Below are positions 10,407-18,059 of a stretch of DNA of 64,000 nucleotides, piece after piece. Made by a program: the position numbers and the translations under genes. The notes below the pieces were generated by a model. That model was not told where the DNA came from. It worked only from the letters and a program-made list of their open reading frames with translations, and did no database searches. The stretch comes from DASZIT01 sp035948855 (GTDB lineage: Bacteria > Actinomycetota > Acidimicrobiia > Acidimicrobiales > RAAP-2), in NCBI GenBank assembly GCA_035948855.1, contig DASZIT010000014.1, positions 34,488-98,487 of the forward strand, given 5' to 3'. Position 1 is the stretch's first letter, and each line of letters begins with the position of its first letter.

Positions 10407-11918
10407 TCATCCTCCGCCCCGGCTGGGCCCATCGCGGTGCATCATCCGGCCCATGGCATCGCACACCTCAACCGACAGCGCCAGAGAATCGTCCAGGAAC
10501 CCCATCCCGAAGAAACCGTGCACCTGGTCGTCGTAGCACCGGTGCTCGACCTCGATTCCGGCCCGCTTGAGCTTGGCGGCGTAGGCGTCGCCGTCATCCC
10601 GGAGGGGGTCGAACCCCGCCGTCACCACCAGCGCCGGCGCGACCCCGTCGAGGTCGTCGGCCAGCAGCGGGGAGGCCGCCTCCAGCTCCCAATCGCCCTG
10701 GCTGGGTAGATAGGCGCTGCGGACGGTCCTCATTGATTGGGCGGTGAGGAAGAACCCGGTAGCGAAGAGGCGGTACGACTCCGAGTCGAAGCGGGTGGTG
10801 AGGCCGGGGTAGACCAGTCCCTGGGCGACGGGCGCGGGAATCCCCGGCGGCACCGGCACGATGGATGTCGGGACGGCCGCGCCGTCCCGGGTGAGGAGCG
10901 CGACCACCGCGGCCAGGTTGCCGCCGGCGCTGTCCCCCATCACCCCTACCCGTCCCTCGGCGATCCCGAGCTCTTCGGCGTGCTCGTGCACCCAGGCGTA
11001 GGCGGCCAGCGAGTCTTCCACCGCCGCCGGGAACGGGTGCTCGGGGGCCAACCGGTAGTCGACGGCGATCACCACGCACCCGCTGACCGACGCCAGCAAC
11101 CGGCAGGAGGGGTCGTGGGAGACGAGATCGCCCTCGACCCACCCACCTCCGTGGTAGAAGACGATCGCCGGGGGTAGGGATCCGCGGCCCACCCCCGCCC
11201 CGATGCCGGCGCCGAACCGGCGGTAGATCCGCACCGGGAGGTCGGGGGACGACTGGGAACCCCTGGCCGATGGGATCGACCGGTCGACGACATGGACGTC
11301 GGTTCGGATGGGCATGAACCGGGCGACCCCCTGCATCTGCTTGCGCCTGAGCACCAGGTCGCCGAGCCCCTCTTCTTCGGTGTCCGTCCGTCCGAGGACA
11401 CCCGCCATCCGCGTCATGACCTCCAGCACGGCCTGGACGCTCCGATTCAGGACCCGGCTGTCGGCCCGGATGGGAGCCGGTTTTCCCAGCAAGGAGAGCA
11501 GCGTCTCGGGACGGCGGAACAACCAGGAGAGCAGCTGGAGGCGGATCGGCCAGTGTTCGTTGGCCCGCTGGAGCTGCCGGTTGTAGATCCCCCGCTCCCG
11601 GCCGAACCCGCGCCCGGGCCACCGCCCGACACCGACCCAGGGGCCGGCCGCTTCTCTCGAAGCCCCGTCGACCGATGCCGGCGACACGGCCAGGGATCGA
11701 CGGGTGTTGGCCCCCGACGCGGCTGACGCCGCCTTGGCCGTGGGCACCGCCTTGGCCTTGGTCCGGACCTTGGTCGGGAGAGCGGCCCTGCTGGTCCGAG
11801 CCGCCTTGGTGGCGCGGGCCTTGACGGCTTGGGTCGCCTTGGCGGCGTTGGACTTGGCCGCCTTGGTCGCTCCGGGCGCGGCTGAGCGCCTGGCTGAGGT
11901 CTTGGGAGGGGTACTCAT
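10407..11918 (-). CDS. HSL-family alpha/beta hydrolase (esterase/lipase) with H1-like basic N-terminal tail
   Basis: The catalytic half (residues about 240-490) is a hormone-sensitive-lipase-type esterase. It shows HGGG at 256-259 (oxyanion hole), GDSAGG at 328-333 with nucleophile S330, D437 in GFDPLRDDG and H467 in QVHGFF. The start is ATG 11918 (MSTPPKTSARR); an alternative 12 codons upstream lies in the divergent promoter region. Residues 1-75 are unusual: almost only Ala, Lys, Arg, Thr and Ser with TKAAK, KATKAAR and KAKAVPTAK-like units, resembling the C-terminal tails of histone H1 or of PHA-granule phasins. The middle (80-235) is unassigned. It probably acts on an intracellular ester, with the tail binding DNA, RNA or a granule. 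It is divergent from the SDR gene at 11975. Confidence 0.85.
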   Translation of the reverse strand: MSTPPKTSARRSAAPGATKAAKSNAAKATQAVKARATKAARTSRAALPTKVRTKAKAVPTAKAASAASGANTRRSLAVSPASVDGASREAAGPWVGVGRWPGRGFGRERGIYNRQLQRANEHWPIRLQLLSWLFRRPETLLSLLGKPAPIRADSRVLNRSVQAVLEVMTRMAGVLGRTDTEEEGLGDLVLRRKQMQGVARFMPIRTDVHVVDRSIPSARGSQSSPDLPVRIYRRFGAGIGAGVGRGSLPPAIVFYHGGGWVEGDLVSHDPSCRLLASVSGCVVIAVDYRLAPEHPFPAAVEDSLAAYAWVHEHAEELGIAEGRVGVMGDSAGGNLAAVVALLTRDGAAVPTSIVPVPPGIPAPVAQGLVYPGLTTRFDSESYRLFATGFFLTAQSMRTVRSAYLPSQGDWELEAASPLLADDLDGVAPALVVTAGFDPLRDDGDAYAAKLKRAGIEVEHRCYDDQVHGFFGMGFLDDSLALSVEVCDAMGRMMHRDGPSRGGG

Positions 11919-11974
11919 CGCCCCATCGTGTCGGTAGCTTGGCTCCCAACGCAAGGGCGACCGATGGGGGAGAC

Positions 11975-12850
11975 ATGGGACGAGCAGCAGATCGAGCCAC
12001 CGCGCAGCGCCGGCACTTCGAGGGCAAGGTGGCCATCGTCACCGGGGCGGCCTCGGGCATCGGCAAGGCGCTGGCCACCGAACTGGTCGATCGGGGGGCC
12101 ACCGTGGTGGTGTCAGACATTGCCGGCGACGAGGCGGCGTCGGTGGCCGAGGACCTGGCCCGGCGGGCAGGAAACGCCCGGGCCATCGCCGCGACTCTGG
12201 ACGTGACCGATGCCGACGCCGTCGACGATCTGGTCGGTCGGACCGCCGCCGATCACCGTGGGCTCGATCTCCTCTTCAACAACGCCGGCATCGGCGTCGG
12301 CGGCGAGGTCAGGGAGCTGCGTGCCGCCCACTGGAAGCGGGTCATCGACGTGAATCTGTGGAGCGTGATCAACGGCGTGAACGCCGCCTACCCGTTGATG
12401 ATCGCCCAGGGCCGGGGCCACATCGTCAACACCGCGTCGCTGTCGGGTCTGTTGCCCAGCCCGATGCTGGTGCCCTACTCCACCACCAAGCACGCGGTGG
12501 TGGGTCTCAGCGTCGGTCTCCGGATGGAGGCCGCCGCCCACCGGGTCAAGGTGACGGTCGTCTGCCCCGGGGTCATCGAGACTCCGCTGCTGGACAAGCC
12601 GAATCCCGAGGACCTGCCTCCGGTCAGCTCCATGCCCAACATCCGCTCGATGCTCACCTCGCTGGTCGGCCCCCCGTACCCGGTCGCCTCCCTGGCCTCC
12701 GACGTATTGGACGGGGTGGCCCTCAACCGGCCGATCATCGTGACCCCCTTCCACGCCCGGCGGGCCTGGGCTGTCTACCGGATCTCCCCCCGGTTGCTCA
12801 TCGACCAGGGCGCCAAGCGCCTGCGGGGTGCACTCGGTCCGGGCGCCTGA
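11975..12850 (+). CDS. Short-chain dehydrogenase/reductase (SDR)
   Basis: This is a classical SDR of 291 residues acting on an unknown alcohol or ketone. The cofactor motif is VTGAASGIGKALA, the NAG motif is LLFNNAGIGVGG, and the catalytic Ser-Tyr-Lys set is seen in NTASLSGLLPSPMLVPYSTTKHA. An acidic residue after strand 2 (VVVSDIAGDEAA) favours NAD(H) over NADP(H). ATG 11975 was chosen because GGGGGAG precedes it; an in-frame ATG at 11939 adds 12 residues. The C-terminal extension (about 240-291) is longer than minimal and hydrophobic/basic, as in many mycobacterial membrane-associated SDRs. It precedes the 3-hydroxyacyl-CoA dehydrogenase gene, but the link is only positional. Confidence 0.9.
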   Translation: MGRAADRATAQRRHFEGKVAIVTGAASGIGKALATELVDRGATVVVSDIAGDEAASVAEDLARRAGNARAIAATLDVTDADAVDDLVGRTAADHRGLDLLFNNAGIGVGGEVRELRAAHWKRVIDVNLWSVINGVNAAYPLMIAQGRGHIVNTASLSGLLPSPMLVPYSTTKHAVVGLSVGLRMEAAAHRVKVTVVCPGVIETPLLDKPNPEDLPPVSSMPNIRSMLTSLVGPPYPVASLASDVLDGVALNRPIIVTPFHARRAWAVYRISPRLLIDQGAKRLRGALGPGA

Positions 12851-12897
12851 ATCGGTCGGGAGCACCGCCCCCCTACTGACCAGTAACATCTGCACCC

Positions 12898-13755
12898 ATG
12901 TCAATCGCACGAGTAGGAATTGTCGGTTCGGGAATCATGGGCTCGGGTATCGCCGAGACGGCGGCGGTCAACGGTTTCGAGGTGATCCTGCGCTCCCGCA
13001 GCCAGTCCACCGCCGATGCCACCCTGGCCGCCCTGGAGAAGTCGCTCAACCGACAGGTGGAGAAGGGCAAGAAGACCGAGGCCGAGCGTGACGCCGCCCT
13101 GGCCCTGGTCACCGGGACCTCCGACCTGGCCGCTCTCAAGGACGTCGACCTGGTCATCGAGTCGGTGGTCGAGGACCTGGCCGTCAAGAAGGAGCTGTTC
13201 AACGAGCTCGACCGCATCACTGACGACAAGACCATCCTGGCCACCAACACCTCCACCCTCCCGGTGGTGGAGCTGGCCATGCAGACCGGGCGCCCCGACA
13301 AGGTCTGCGGCGTCCACTTCTTCAACCCGGCTCCGATGATGGAGCTGGTGGAAGTGGTCCGGCCCATCACCGCCTCGGCCGAGACCATCGCCTCGGCCCG
13401 CAAGTTCGCCGAGGACTGCGGCAAGACCCCGGTCGAGGTCAAGGACCAGGCCGGATTCATCGTCAACGCCCTGCTGTTCCCCTACCTGAACAACGCTGTC
13501 CGCCTCTACGAACAGGGAGTGGCGTCGGTCGAGGACATCGACATCGCCATGAAGGGTGGCTGCGGATTCCCGATGGGGCCGTTCGCGCTGCTTGACCTGG
13601 TCGGATTGGATACCTCCCTGGCCATCCTCGATGCGCTCTACGAGGAGTTCCGCGATCCCAACTATGCGGCCATGCCCCTGTTGCGCCGGATGGTCGCCGC
13701 CGAGCTGCTGGGACGCAAGTCGGGACAGGGCTTCCTCGACTACAAGAAGAAGTAG
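12898..13755 (+). CDS. 3-hydroxybutyryl-CoA dehydrogenase
   Basis: It interconverts acetoacetyl-CoA and 3-hydroxybutyryl-CoA with NAD(P). It has 285 residues, the size of stand-alone Hbd/FadB2-type enzymes. The Rossmann motif is VGIVGSGIMGSGIAE (residues 6-20), and the catalytic His lies in CGVHFFNPAPMMELVEVV. The C-terminal helical dimer domain includes FIVNALLFPYLNNAVRLYEQG and GPFALLDLVGLD. It is followed after 41 bases by ethylmalonyl-CoA mutase, and acetyl-CoA acetyltransferase and crotonyl-CoA carboxylase/reductase occur further along, so a role in forming C4 intermediates for the ethylmalonyl-CoA route is likely. Stereochemistry (S versus R) cannot be told; the fold normally gives the S form. 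Confidence 0.92.
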   Translation: MSIARVGIVGSGIMGSGIAETAAVNGFEVILRSRSQSTADATLAALEKSLNRQVEKGKKTEAERDAALALVTGTSDLAALKDVDLVIESVVEDLAVKKELFNELDRITDDKTILATNTSTLPVVELAMQTGRPDKVCGVHFFNPAPMMELVEVVRPITASAETIASARKFAEDCGKTPVEVKDQAGFIVNALLFPYLNNAVRLYEQGVASVEDIDIAMKGGCGFPMGPFALLDLVGLDTSLAILDALYEEFRDPNYAAMPLLRRMVAAELLGRKSGQGFLDYKKK

Positions 13756-13796
13756 GCGGAGCAGCACTAGGGGGCAACCGCGGCAACAATGGAGGG

Positions 13797-15848
13797 ATGA
13801 CCCACGTGGAAAAGGTGACCCGTCCTCAGGATGTGACCGGCGAGCCCACGCCCGAGCCGCCGGTTCGGGACAAGCCGTGGGTGATGCGCACCTACTCGGG
13901 GCATTCGACGGCCAAGGCGTCCAACGCCCTCTACCGGACCAACCTGGCCCGCGGCCAGACCGGACTGTCCATCGCCTTCGATCTCCCCACCCAGATCGGC
14001 TACGACCCTGACGCGCCCGAGGCCGCCGGCGAGGTCGGCAAGGTCGGCGTGCCGGTGGCCCATCTCGGGCACATGGCCCAGCTGATGGACCAGATCCCGG
14101 TGGAGTCGATGAACACGTCGATGACCATCAACGCCACCGCCGCCTGGCTGCTGGGTCTCTACATCGCCAACGCCGAGGATCAGGGAGTCGATCCGAAGGT
14201 GCTGTCGGGGACCACCCAGAACGACATCGTCAAGGAGTACCTGTCGCGGGGCACCTTCATCTTCCCGCCGATTCCCAGCCGACGGCTGACGGTGGACACC
14301 ATCGCCTACACGGTGAAGCACGTGCCCAAGTGGAACCCCATCAACGTCTGCAGCTACCACCTCCAGGAGGCCGGGGCCACCCCGCATCAGGAGGTCGCCT
14401 ACGCGCTGGCCACCGCCATCGGCATCCTCGACGCGGTCCGCGACTCGGGTCAGGTGTCCGAGGCGGAGTTCCCTTCGGTGGTGGGCCGCATCTCGTTCTT
14501 CGTCAATGCCGGGGTTCGCTTCATCGAAGAGACCTGCAAGATGCGGGCCTTCACCCGGTTGTGGGAGCGCATCTGCCAGGAGCGTTACGGGGTCACCGAG
14601 CCGAAGCTCATCCGGATGCGCTACGGGGTGCAGGTCAACTCGCTGGGCCTGACCGAGGCCCAGCCGGAGAACAACGTTCCCCGCATCGTCCTCGAGTCAC
14701 TGGGGGTGACCCTGTCCAAGCGGGCCCGGGCCCGGGCCGTCCAGCTCCCGGCCTGGAACGAGGCCCTGGGTCTTCCCCGCCCGTGGGACCAGCAGTGGTC
14801 ACTGCGCATCCAGCAGATCCTGGCCTTCGAGTCCGACATCCTCGAATACGAGGACATCTTCGACGGCTCGGTGGTCATCGAGCGGAAGACCGACGAGATT
14901 GCCGATGCCTCCTGGGCCGAGCTCGAGAACGTGCTCTCCCTCGGCGGCGCCTTCGAGGCCATCGACGAGCTGAAGTCACGCCTGGTCGGCAGCCAGGCCG
15001 ATCGGGTCCGTCGGATCGAGACCGGTGAGCTCAAGGTGGTCGGGGTCAACTGCTTCACCGAGACGGCGGAATCCCCTCTCGCCTCCGAAATCGGCTCCGG
15101 CCCCAACGGGTCGGGGGGATCGATCCTCAGAGTCGACCCGGCGGTGGAATCCGAGATGCGGGCCGACGTGGCCGCCTGGCGATCCAATCGCGACGGGGAC
15201 GCCGTCAAGAAGGCCCTCGACGACCTGCGGCGGGCGGCCAAGGGGACCGACAACGTGATGCCGGCCACCATCGCCCTGGCTCACGCCGGTGGCACCACCG
15301 GTGAATGGGCCAACGTCCTCCGCGAGATCTTCGGGGAGTACCGGGCCCCCACCGGGATCGGCGGCGGGGTGGGCCATCGGGGCACCGAGTTGGGCGGGGT
15401 CCTCGCCCGCTCCAAGGCCCTCGCCGATCACGCCGGCGGCCCGCCGAAGCTCCTGGTGGCCAAGCCCGGTCTCGACGGCCATTCCAACGGCGCCGAGCAG
15501 ATCGCGGTGGCGGCCAGGGATGCCGGCTTCGAGGTCATCTACCAGGGAATCCGCCTGTCACCCGCGGAGATCGCCGCCGCCGCCCGGGACGAGGACGTCG
15601 ACGTGGTGGGCATCTCCATCCTGTCGGGCAGTCACCTCGAGCTGGTCCCCGACGTGGTCGACCGGCTCCGGGCCTTCGGTCTCGACGTCCCGGTGGTGGT
15701 GGGCGGGATCATCCCCCCCGAGGACGCCGACATTCTCATCGGCAAAGGGGTGGCGAGGGTCTATACCCCGAAGGACTTCGAGATCGGCCGGATGATGAGC
15801 GACCTGGAAGAGTTGGCCGAGCAGCACCGGGCCGCCCTCACCAGCTGA
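13797..15848 (+). CDS. ecm: Ethylmalonyl-CoA mutase (B12-dependent, methylmalonyl-CoA mutase family)
   Basis: This is a coenzyme-B12 radical mutase predicted to turn (2R)-ethylmalonyl-CoA into methylsuccinyl-CoA. It has 683 residues: a TIM-barrel domain to about 530 and a C-terminal B12 domain with DGHSNG (D560, H562 as lower cobalt ligand), SILSGSH and VVGGIIPPED. The barrel carries PWVMRTYSGHSTA, IAFDLPTQIGYDPD, MNTSMTINATA, GTTQNDIVKEYLSRGT and KHVPKWNPINVCSYHLQEAG. These match what I remember of the Rhodobacter ethylmalonyl-CoA mutase; true methylmalonyl-CoA mutases have FDLATH and RQYAGF at the first two sites. Crotonyl-CoA carboxylase/reductase and an epimerase lie 10 kb away. A methylmalonyl- or other acyl-CoA substrate is the main alternative. 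Confidence 0.85.
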   Translation: MTHVEKVTRPQDVTGEPTPEPPVRDKPWVMRTYSGHSTAKASNALYRTNLARGQTGLSIAFDLPTQIGYDPDAPEAAGEVGKVGVPVAHLGHMAQLMDQIPVESMNTSMTINATAAWLLGLYIANAEDQGVDPKVLSGTTQNDIVKEYLSRGTFIFPPIPSRRLTVDTIAYTVKHVPKWNPINVCSYHLQEAGATPHQEVAYALATAIGILDAVRDSGQVSEAEFPSVVGRISFFVNAGVRFIEETCKMRAFTRLWERICQERYGVTEPKLIRMRYGVQVNSLGLTEAQPENNVPRIVLESLGVTLSKRARARAVQLPAWNEALGLPRPWDQQWSLRIQQILAFESDILEYEDIFDGSVVIERKTDEIADASWAELENVLSLGGAFEAIDELKSRLVGSQADRVRRIETGELKVVGVNCFTETAESPLASEIGSGPNGSGGSILRVDPAVESEMRADVAAWRSNRDGDAVKKALDDLRRAAKGTDNVMPATIALAHAGGTTGEWANVLREIFGEYRAPTGIGGGVGHRGTELGGVLARSKALADHAGGPPKLLVAKPGLDGHSNGAEQIAVAARDAGFEVIYQGIRLSPAEIAAAARDEDVDVVGISILSGSHLELVPDVVDRLRAFGLDVPVVVGGIIPPEDADILIGKGVARVYTPKDFEIGRMMSDLEELAEQHRAALTS

Positions 15849-15866
15849 GGATCAGCCCGGAGAGGA

Positions 15867-16091
15867 TCAGGCTCGGGCCCAGGGGCGGTCGCGGCGGGAA
15901 GCCACCGGCCTCGCCCACCATCTCCCGCTGAACCGCCAGGCCGGGCCGCCCCTCGGTTCCGACTCCACCACGGCATGACCACGCGGCCACACCAGTTCGG
16001 CCGACGCCGCCAGCACCGCCAGCACCGTCGGATCCACGGCCGGGCGCGCCGTCAGCCCGTAGGTGGAAGGAGCCGCGGCGGGATCGCTCAA
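15867..16091 (-). CDS. Small acyl-CoA carboxylase epsilon-like subunit
   Basis: This is a 74-residue protein starting at TTG 16091, overlapping the pccB stop by four bases (TTGA), so translation is coupled. Actinobacterial acyl-CoA carboxylases often have a small, poorly conserved epsilon subunit encoded beside the beta subunit that tightens the complex. The helix PAVDPTVLAVLAASAELVW and the Trp/Arg-rich end with WRFSGRWWARPV fit that pattern. Identification rests on position, size and this weak resemblance. If correct, it stabilises the beta subunit with a biotinylated alpha subunit encoded elsewhere. It ends convergently with ecm, 18 bases away. Confidence 0.6.
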   Translation of the reverse strand: MSDPAAAPSTYGLTARPAVDPTVLAVLAASAELVWPRGHAVVESEPRGGPAWRFSGRWWARPVASRRDRPWARA

Positions 16092-17644
16092 AGCGGCATG
16101 TTCCCGTGCTTGCGTTTCGGCAGCTCCTCGCGCTTGGAAATGAGGAGGGCCAGGCTCTTGACCAGAACCTGGCGGGTCTCGGCCGGGTCGATGACGTCGT
16201 CGACGTAGCCGCGCTCGGCGGCCGCATAGGGGTTGGCGTAGCGCTCGGTGTACTCCTCCACCAGTTCCTTGCGCCGGCCGACCGGGTCGGCGGCTTCGGC
16301 CAGATCCCGGCGGTACACGATCTCCACCGCGCCTTCCGGGCCCATGACCGCCAGCTCCGCCGACGGCCAGGCGTAGGCCAGGTCGGCGCCGATGGACTTG
16401 GAGTTCATGACCACATAGGCGCCGCCGTAGGCCTTGCGGGTGATGATCTGGATCCGGGGAACCGTCGACTCGCAGTAGGCGTAGAGCAGCTTGGCGCCGT
16501 GCCGGATGATCCCGCCGTACTCCTGGTCGGTCCCGGGCATGAACCCGGGCACGTCCACGAACGTCACCAGCGGGACGTTGAAGGCATCACAGGTGCGGAC
16601 GAACCGGGCCCCCTTCTCGGCGGCGTCGATGTCGAGCACCCCGGCCAGCATCTGGGGCTGGTTGCCGACGATCCCCACCGCCCGGCCGTCGACCCGGGCA
16701 AAACCGCAGACCAGGTTCATGGCCCAGTGGTGGTTGACCTCGAAGAACTCGCCGTCGTCGACGACCGACTCGATGACCTTCTTCATGTCGTAGGGCTGGT
16801 TGGGGGAGGCCGGCATCAACTCGCTCAACTCCGGGCACAGCCGCTCGGGGTCGTCCCCCGAGTCGACCACCGGGGCCTCCTCGAGGTTGTTGGAGGGGAG
16901 GAAGCTGAGGAGGTAGCGGACCTGGTCGAGACACGACTTCTCGTCGGGGGATACGAAGGCGGCCACTCCGGATTTGGTGGCATGGCTCATGGCGCCACCC
17001 AGCTCCTCGAGGGTCACGTCCTCGCCGGTGACCGTCTTGACCACATCGGGCCCGGTGATGAACATGTGGCTGGTTCCCTCGACCATGAAGATGAAGTCGG
17101 TCATCGCCGGGCTGTAGACGGCCCCTCCGGCACACGGCCCGAGGATCACGCTGATTTGGGGGATCACCCCCGACGCCTGGGCGTTCCGGTGGAAGATCCC
17201 GCCGTAGGAGTGGAGGGAGACCACGCCCTCTTGGATGCGGGCGCCGGCCCCGTCATTCAGGCCGATCATCGGCACCCCGATGGACGAGGCCAGGTCCATC
17301 ACCTTGTGGATCTTCTCGGCGAACACCTCACCCAGGGCTCCGCCGAAGACGGTGAAGTCCTGGCTGAACACGCAGACCCGGCGGCCGTCGATGGTGCCGA
17401 AACCGGTGATCACCCCGTCGGTGTAGGGCCGGTTGTCATCGAGTCCCATCCCGTGGGCCCGGTGACGGGCGAGCATGTCGAGCTCCTGGAAGGAGCCATC
17501 GTCGAGCAGGTAGTCGAGGCGCTCCCGGGCCGTCATCTTGCCCTTGGCGTGATGCTTGGTGACGGCGCGTTCCGAACCGGCGTTGAGGGCCTGCTCGCGT
17601 CGCTGAGCCAGCTCCTCCAGGCGTTGGGTCATCGGATGATCCAT
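16088..17644 (-). CDS. pccB: Acyl-CoA (propionyl-CoA) carboxylase beta subunit, carboxyltransferase
   Basis: It transfers the carboxyl group from biotin to an acyl-CoA, giving methylmalonyl-CoA from propionyl-CoA. It has 518 residues from ATG 17644 (MDHPMTQRLEELAQRREQA); an in-frame extension to 17731 looks non-coding. Carboxyltransferase signatures are KGKMTARERLDYLLDDGSF, GLNDGAGARIQEGV, LGPCAGGAVYSPAMTDF (N-domain oxyanion region) and TRKAYGGAYVVMNSK (C-domain). Substrate choice between acetyl- and propionyl-CoA cannot be settled by eye; the surrounding ethylmalonyl-CoA genes and epimerase favour propionyl-CoA. No biotin carboxylase/BCCP subunit is encoded in the window. It is divergent from the liv operon over a 415-base region with a palindrome. 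Confidence 0.93.
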   Translation of the reverse strand: MDHPMTQRLEELAQRREQALNAGSERAVTKHHAKGKMTARERLDYLLDDGSFQELDMLARHRAHGMGLDDNRPYTDGVITGFGTIDGRRVCVFSQDFTVFGGALGEVFAEKIHKVMDLASSIGVPMIGLNDGAGARIQEGVVSLHSYGGIFHRNAQASGVIPQISVILGPCAGGAVYSPAMTDFIFMVEGTSHMFITGPDVVKTVTGEDVTLEELGGAMSHATKSGVAAFVSPDEKSCLDQVRYLLSFLPSNNLEEAPVVDSGDDPERLCPELSELMPASPNQPYDMKKVIESVVDDGEFFEVNHHWAMNLVCGFARVDGRAVGIVGNQPQMLAGVLDIDAAEKGARFVRTCDAFNVPLVTFVDVPGFMPGTDQEYGGIIRHGAKLLYAYCESTVPRIQIITRKAYGGAYVVMNSKSIGADLAYAWPSAELAVMGPEGAVEIVYRRDLAEAADPVGRRKELVEEYTERYANPYAAAERGYVDDVIDPAETRQVLVKSLALLISKREELPKRKHGNMPL

Positions 17645-18059
17645 AGGGGGCCAGGTTACCGGACCGACTGGGGCCGCCCGCCGTCGATGGTGCCGCCAGC
17701 ACCCGGCGTCAGCTGAGGCTCCGAGGGACATCCGGATCGCCCGGCGCGATTGTATACAAAATTGTATATTTCTCCTCGGGGGCCCACAAGATCGGCCTCC
17801 CCGGCCCGTTTCCTAAGGCGTCCGGATGCTGTTCCCAATATGAGAACATGTTATAGAAATGCCTAGCGCAAGGCAGTACGATGCCCACTTCGGGGCGATG
17901 CTGGCGTCGTACAGGGAGGGAAATCGTGGCTCTGCTTGAGAATTCCGGCGCCCACTGGCCGTCGGGGGGAATTTCGGCACTCGGGGACGTCGATCCGGGT
18001 GTCCCAGACGATTCGGCCACCCTGAACCTGGGTAAATTTCCTGGCCGGGAGGTGGGTAC
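17645..18059. other. 415-base divergent intergenic region, pccB / liv operon
   Basis: This region is clearly more AT-rich than the flanking genes and holds no convincing gene; the 60-codon frame from 17881 lacks family features. Notable elements are the TATACAA/TTGTATA repeat at 17753-17768, an imperfect inverted repeat GTTCCC-AATAT-GAGAAC at 17831-17847, and a small hairpin TGCCT-AGCGCA-AGGCA at 17860-17875. The promoters of pccB (leftward) and of the liv operon (rightward) should lie here. GGGAGGTGGG just before 18060 is the ribosome site of livK. Confidence 0.6.
17753..17768. promoter_or_regulatory. Palindromic operator candidate TATACAA-AA-TTGTATA
   Basis: Perfect 7-base arms are separated by two bases, and the left part also forms the 10-base palindrome TTGTATACAA (17750-17759). 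The AT-rich site stands out in GC-rich DNA between divergent pccB and liv genes and contains TATA-type -10-like hexamers on both strands. A dimeric repressor of the TetR or GntR kind is the likely reader. The core TGTATACA recurs in the palindrome at 62344-62379. Confidence 0.5.

Noticed and set aside
10594..12186. 530-codon minus-strand frame overlapping esterase and SDR genes
   Set aside because: It crosses two real genes in a wrong frame and is Arg/Pro/Gly-rich without motifs.
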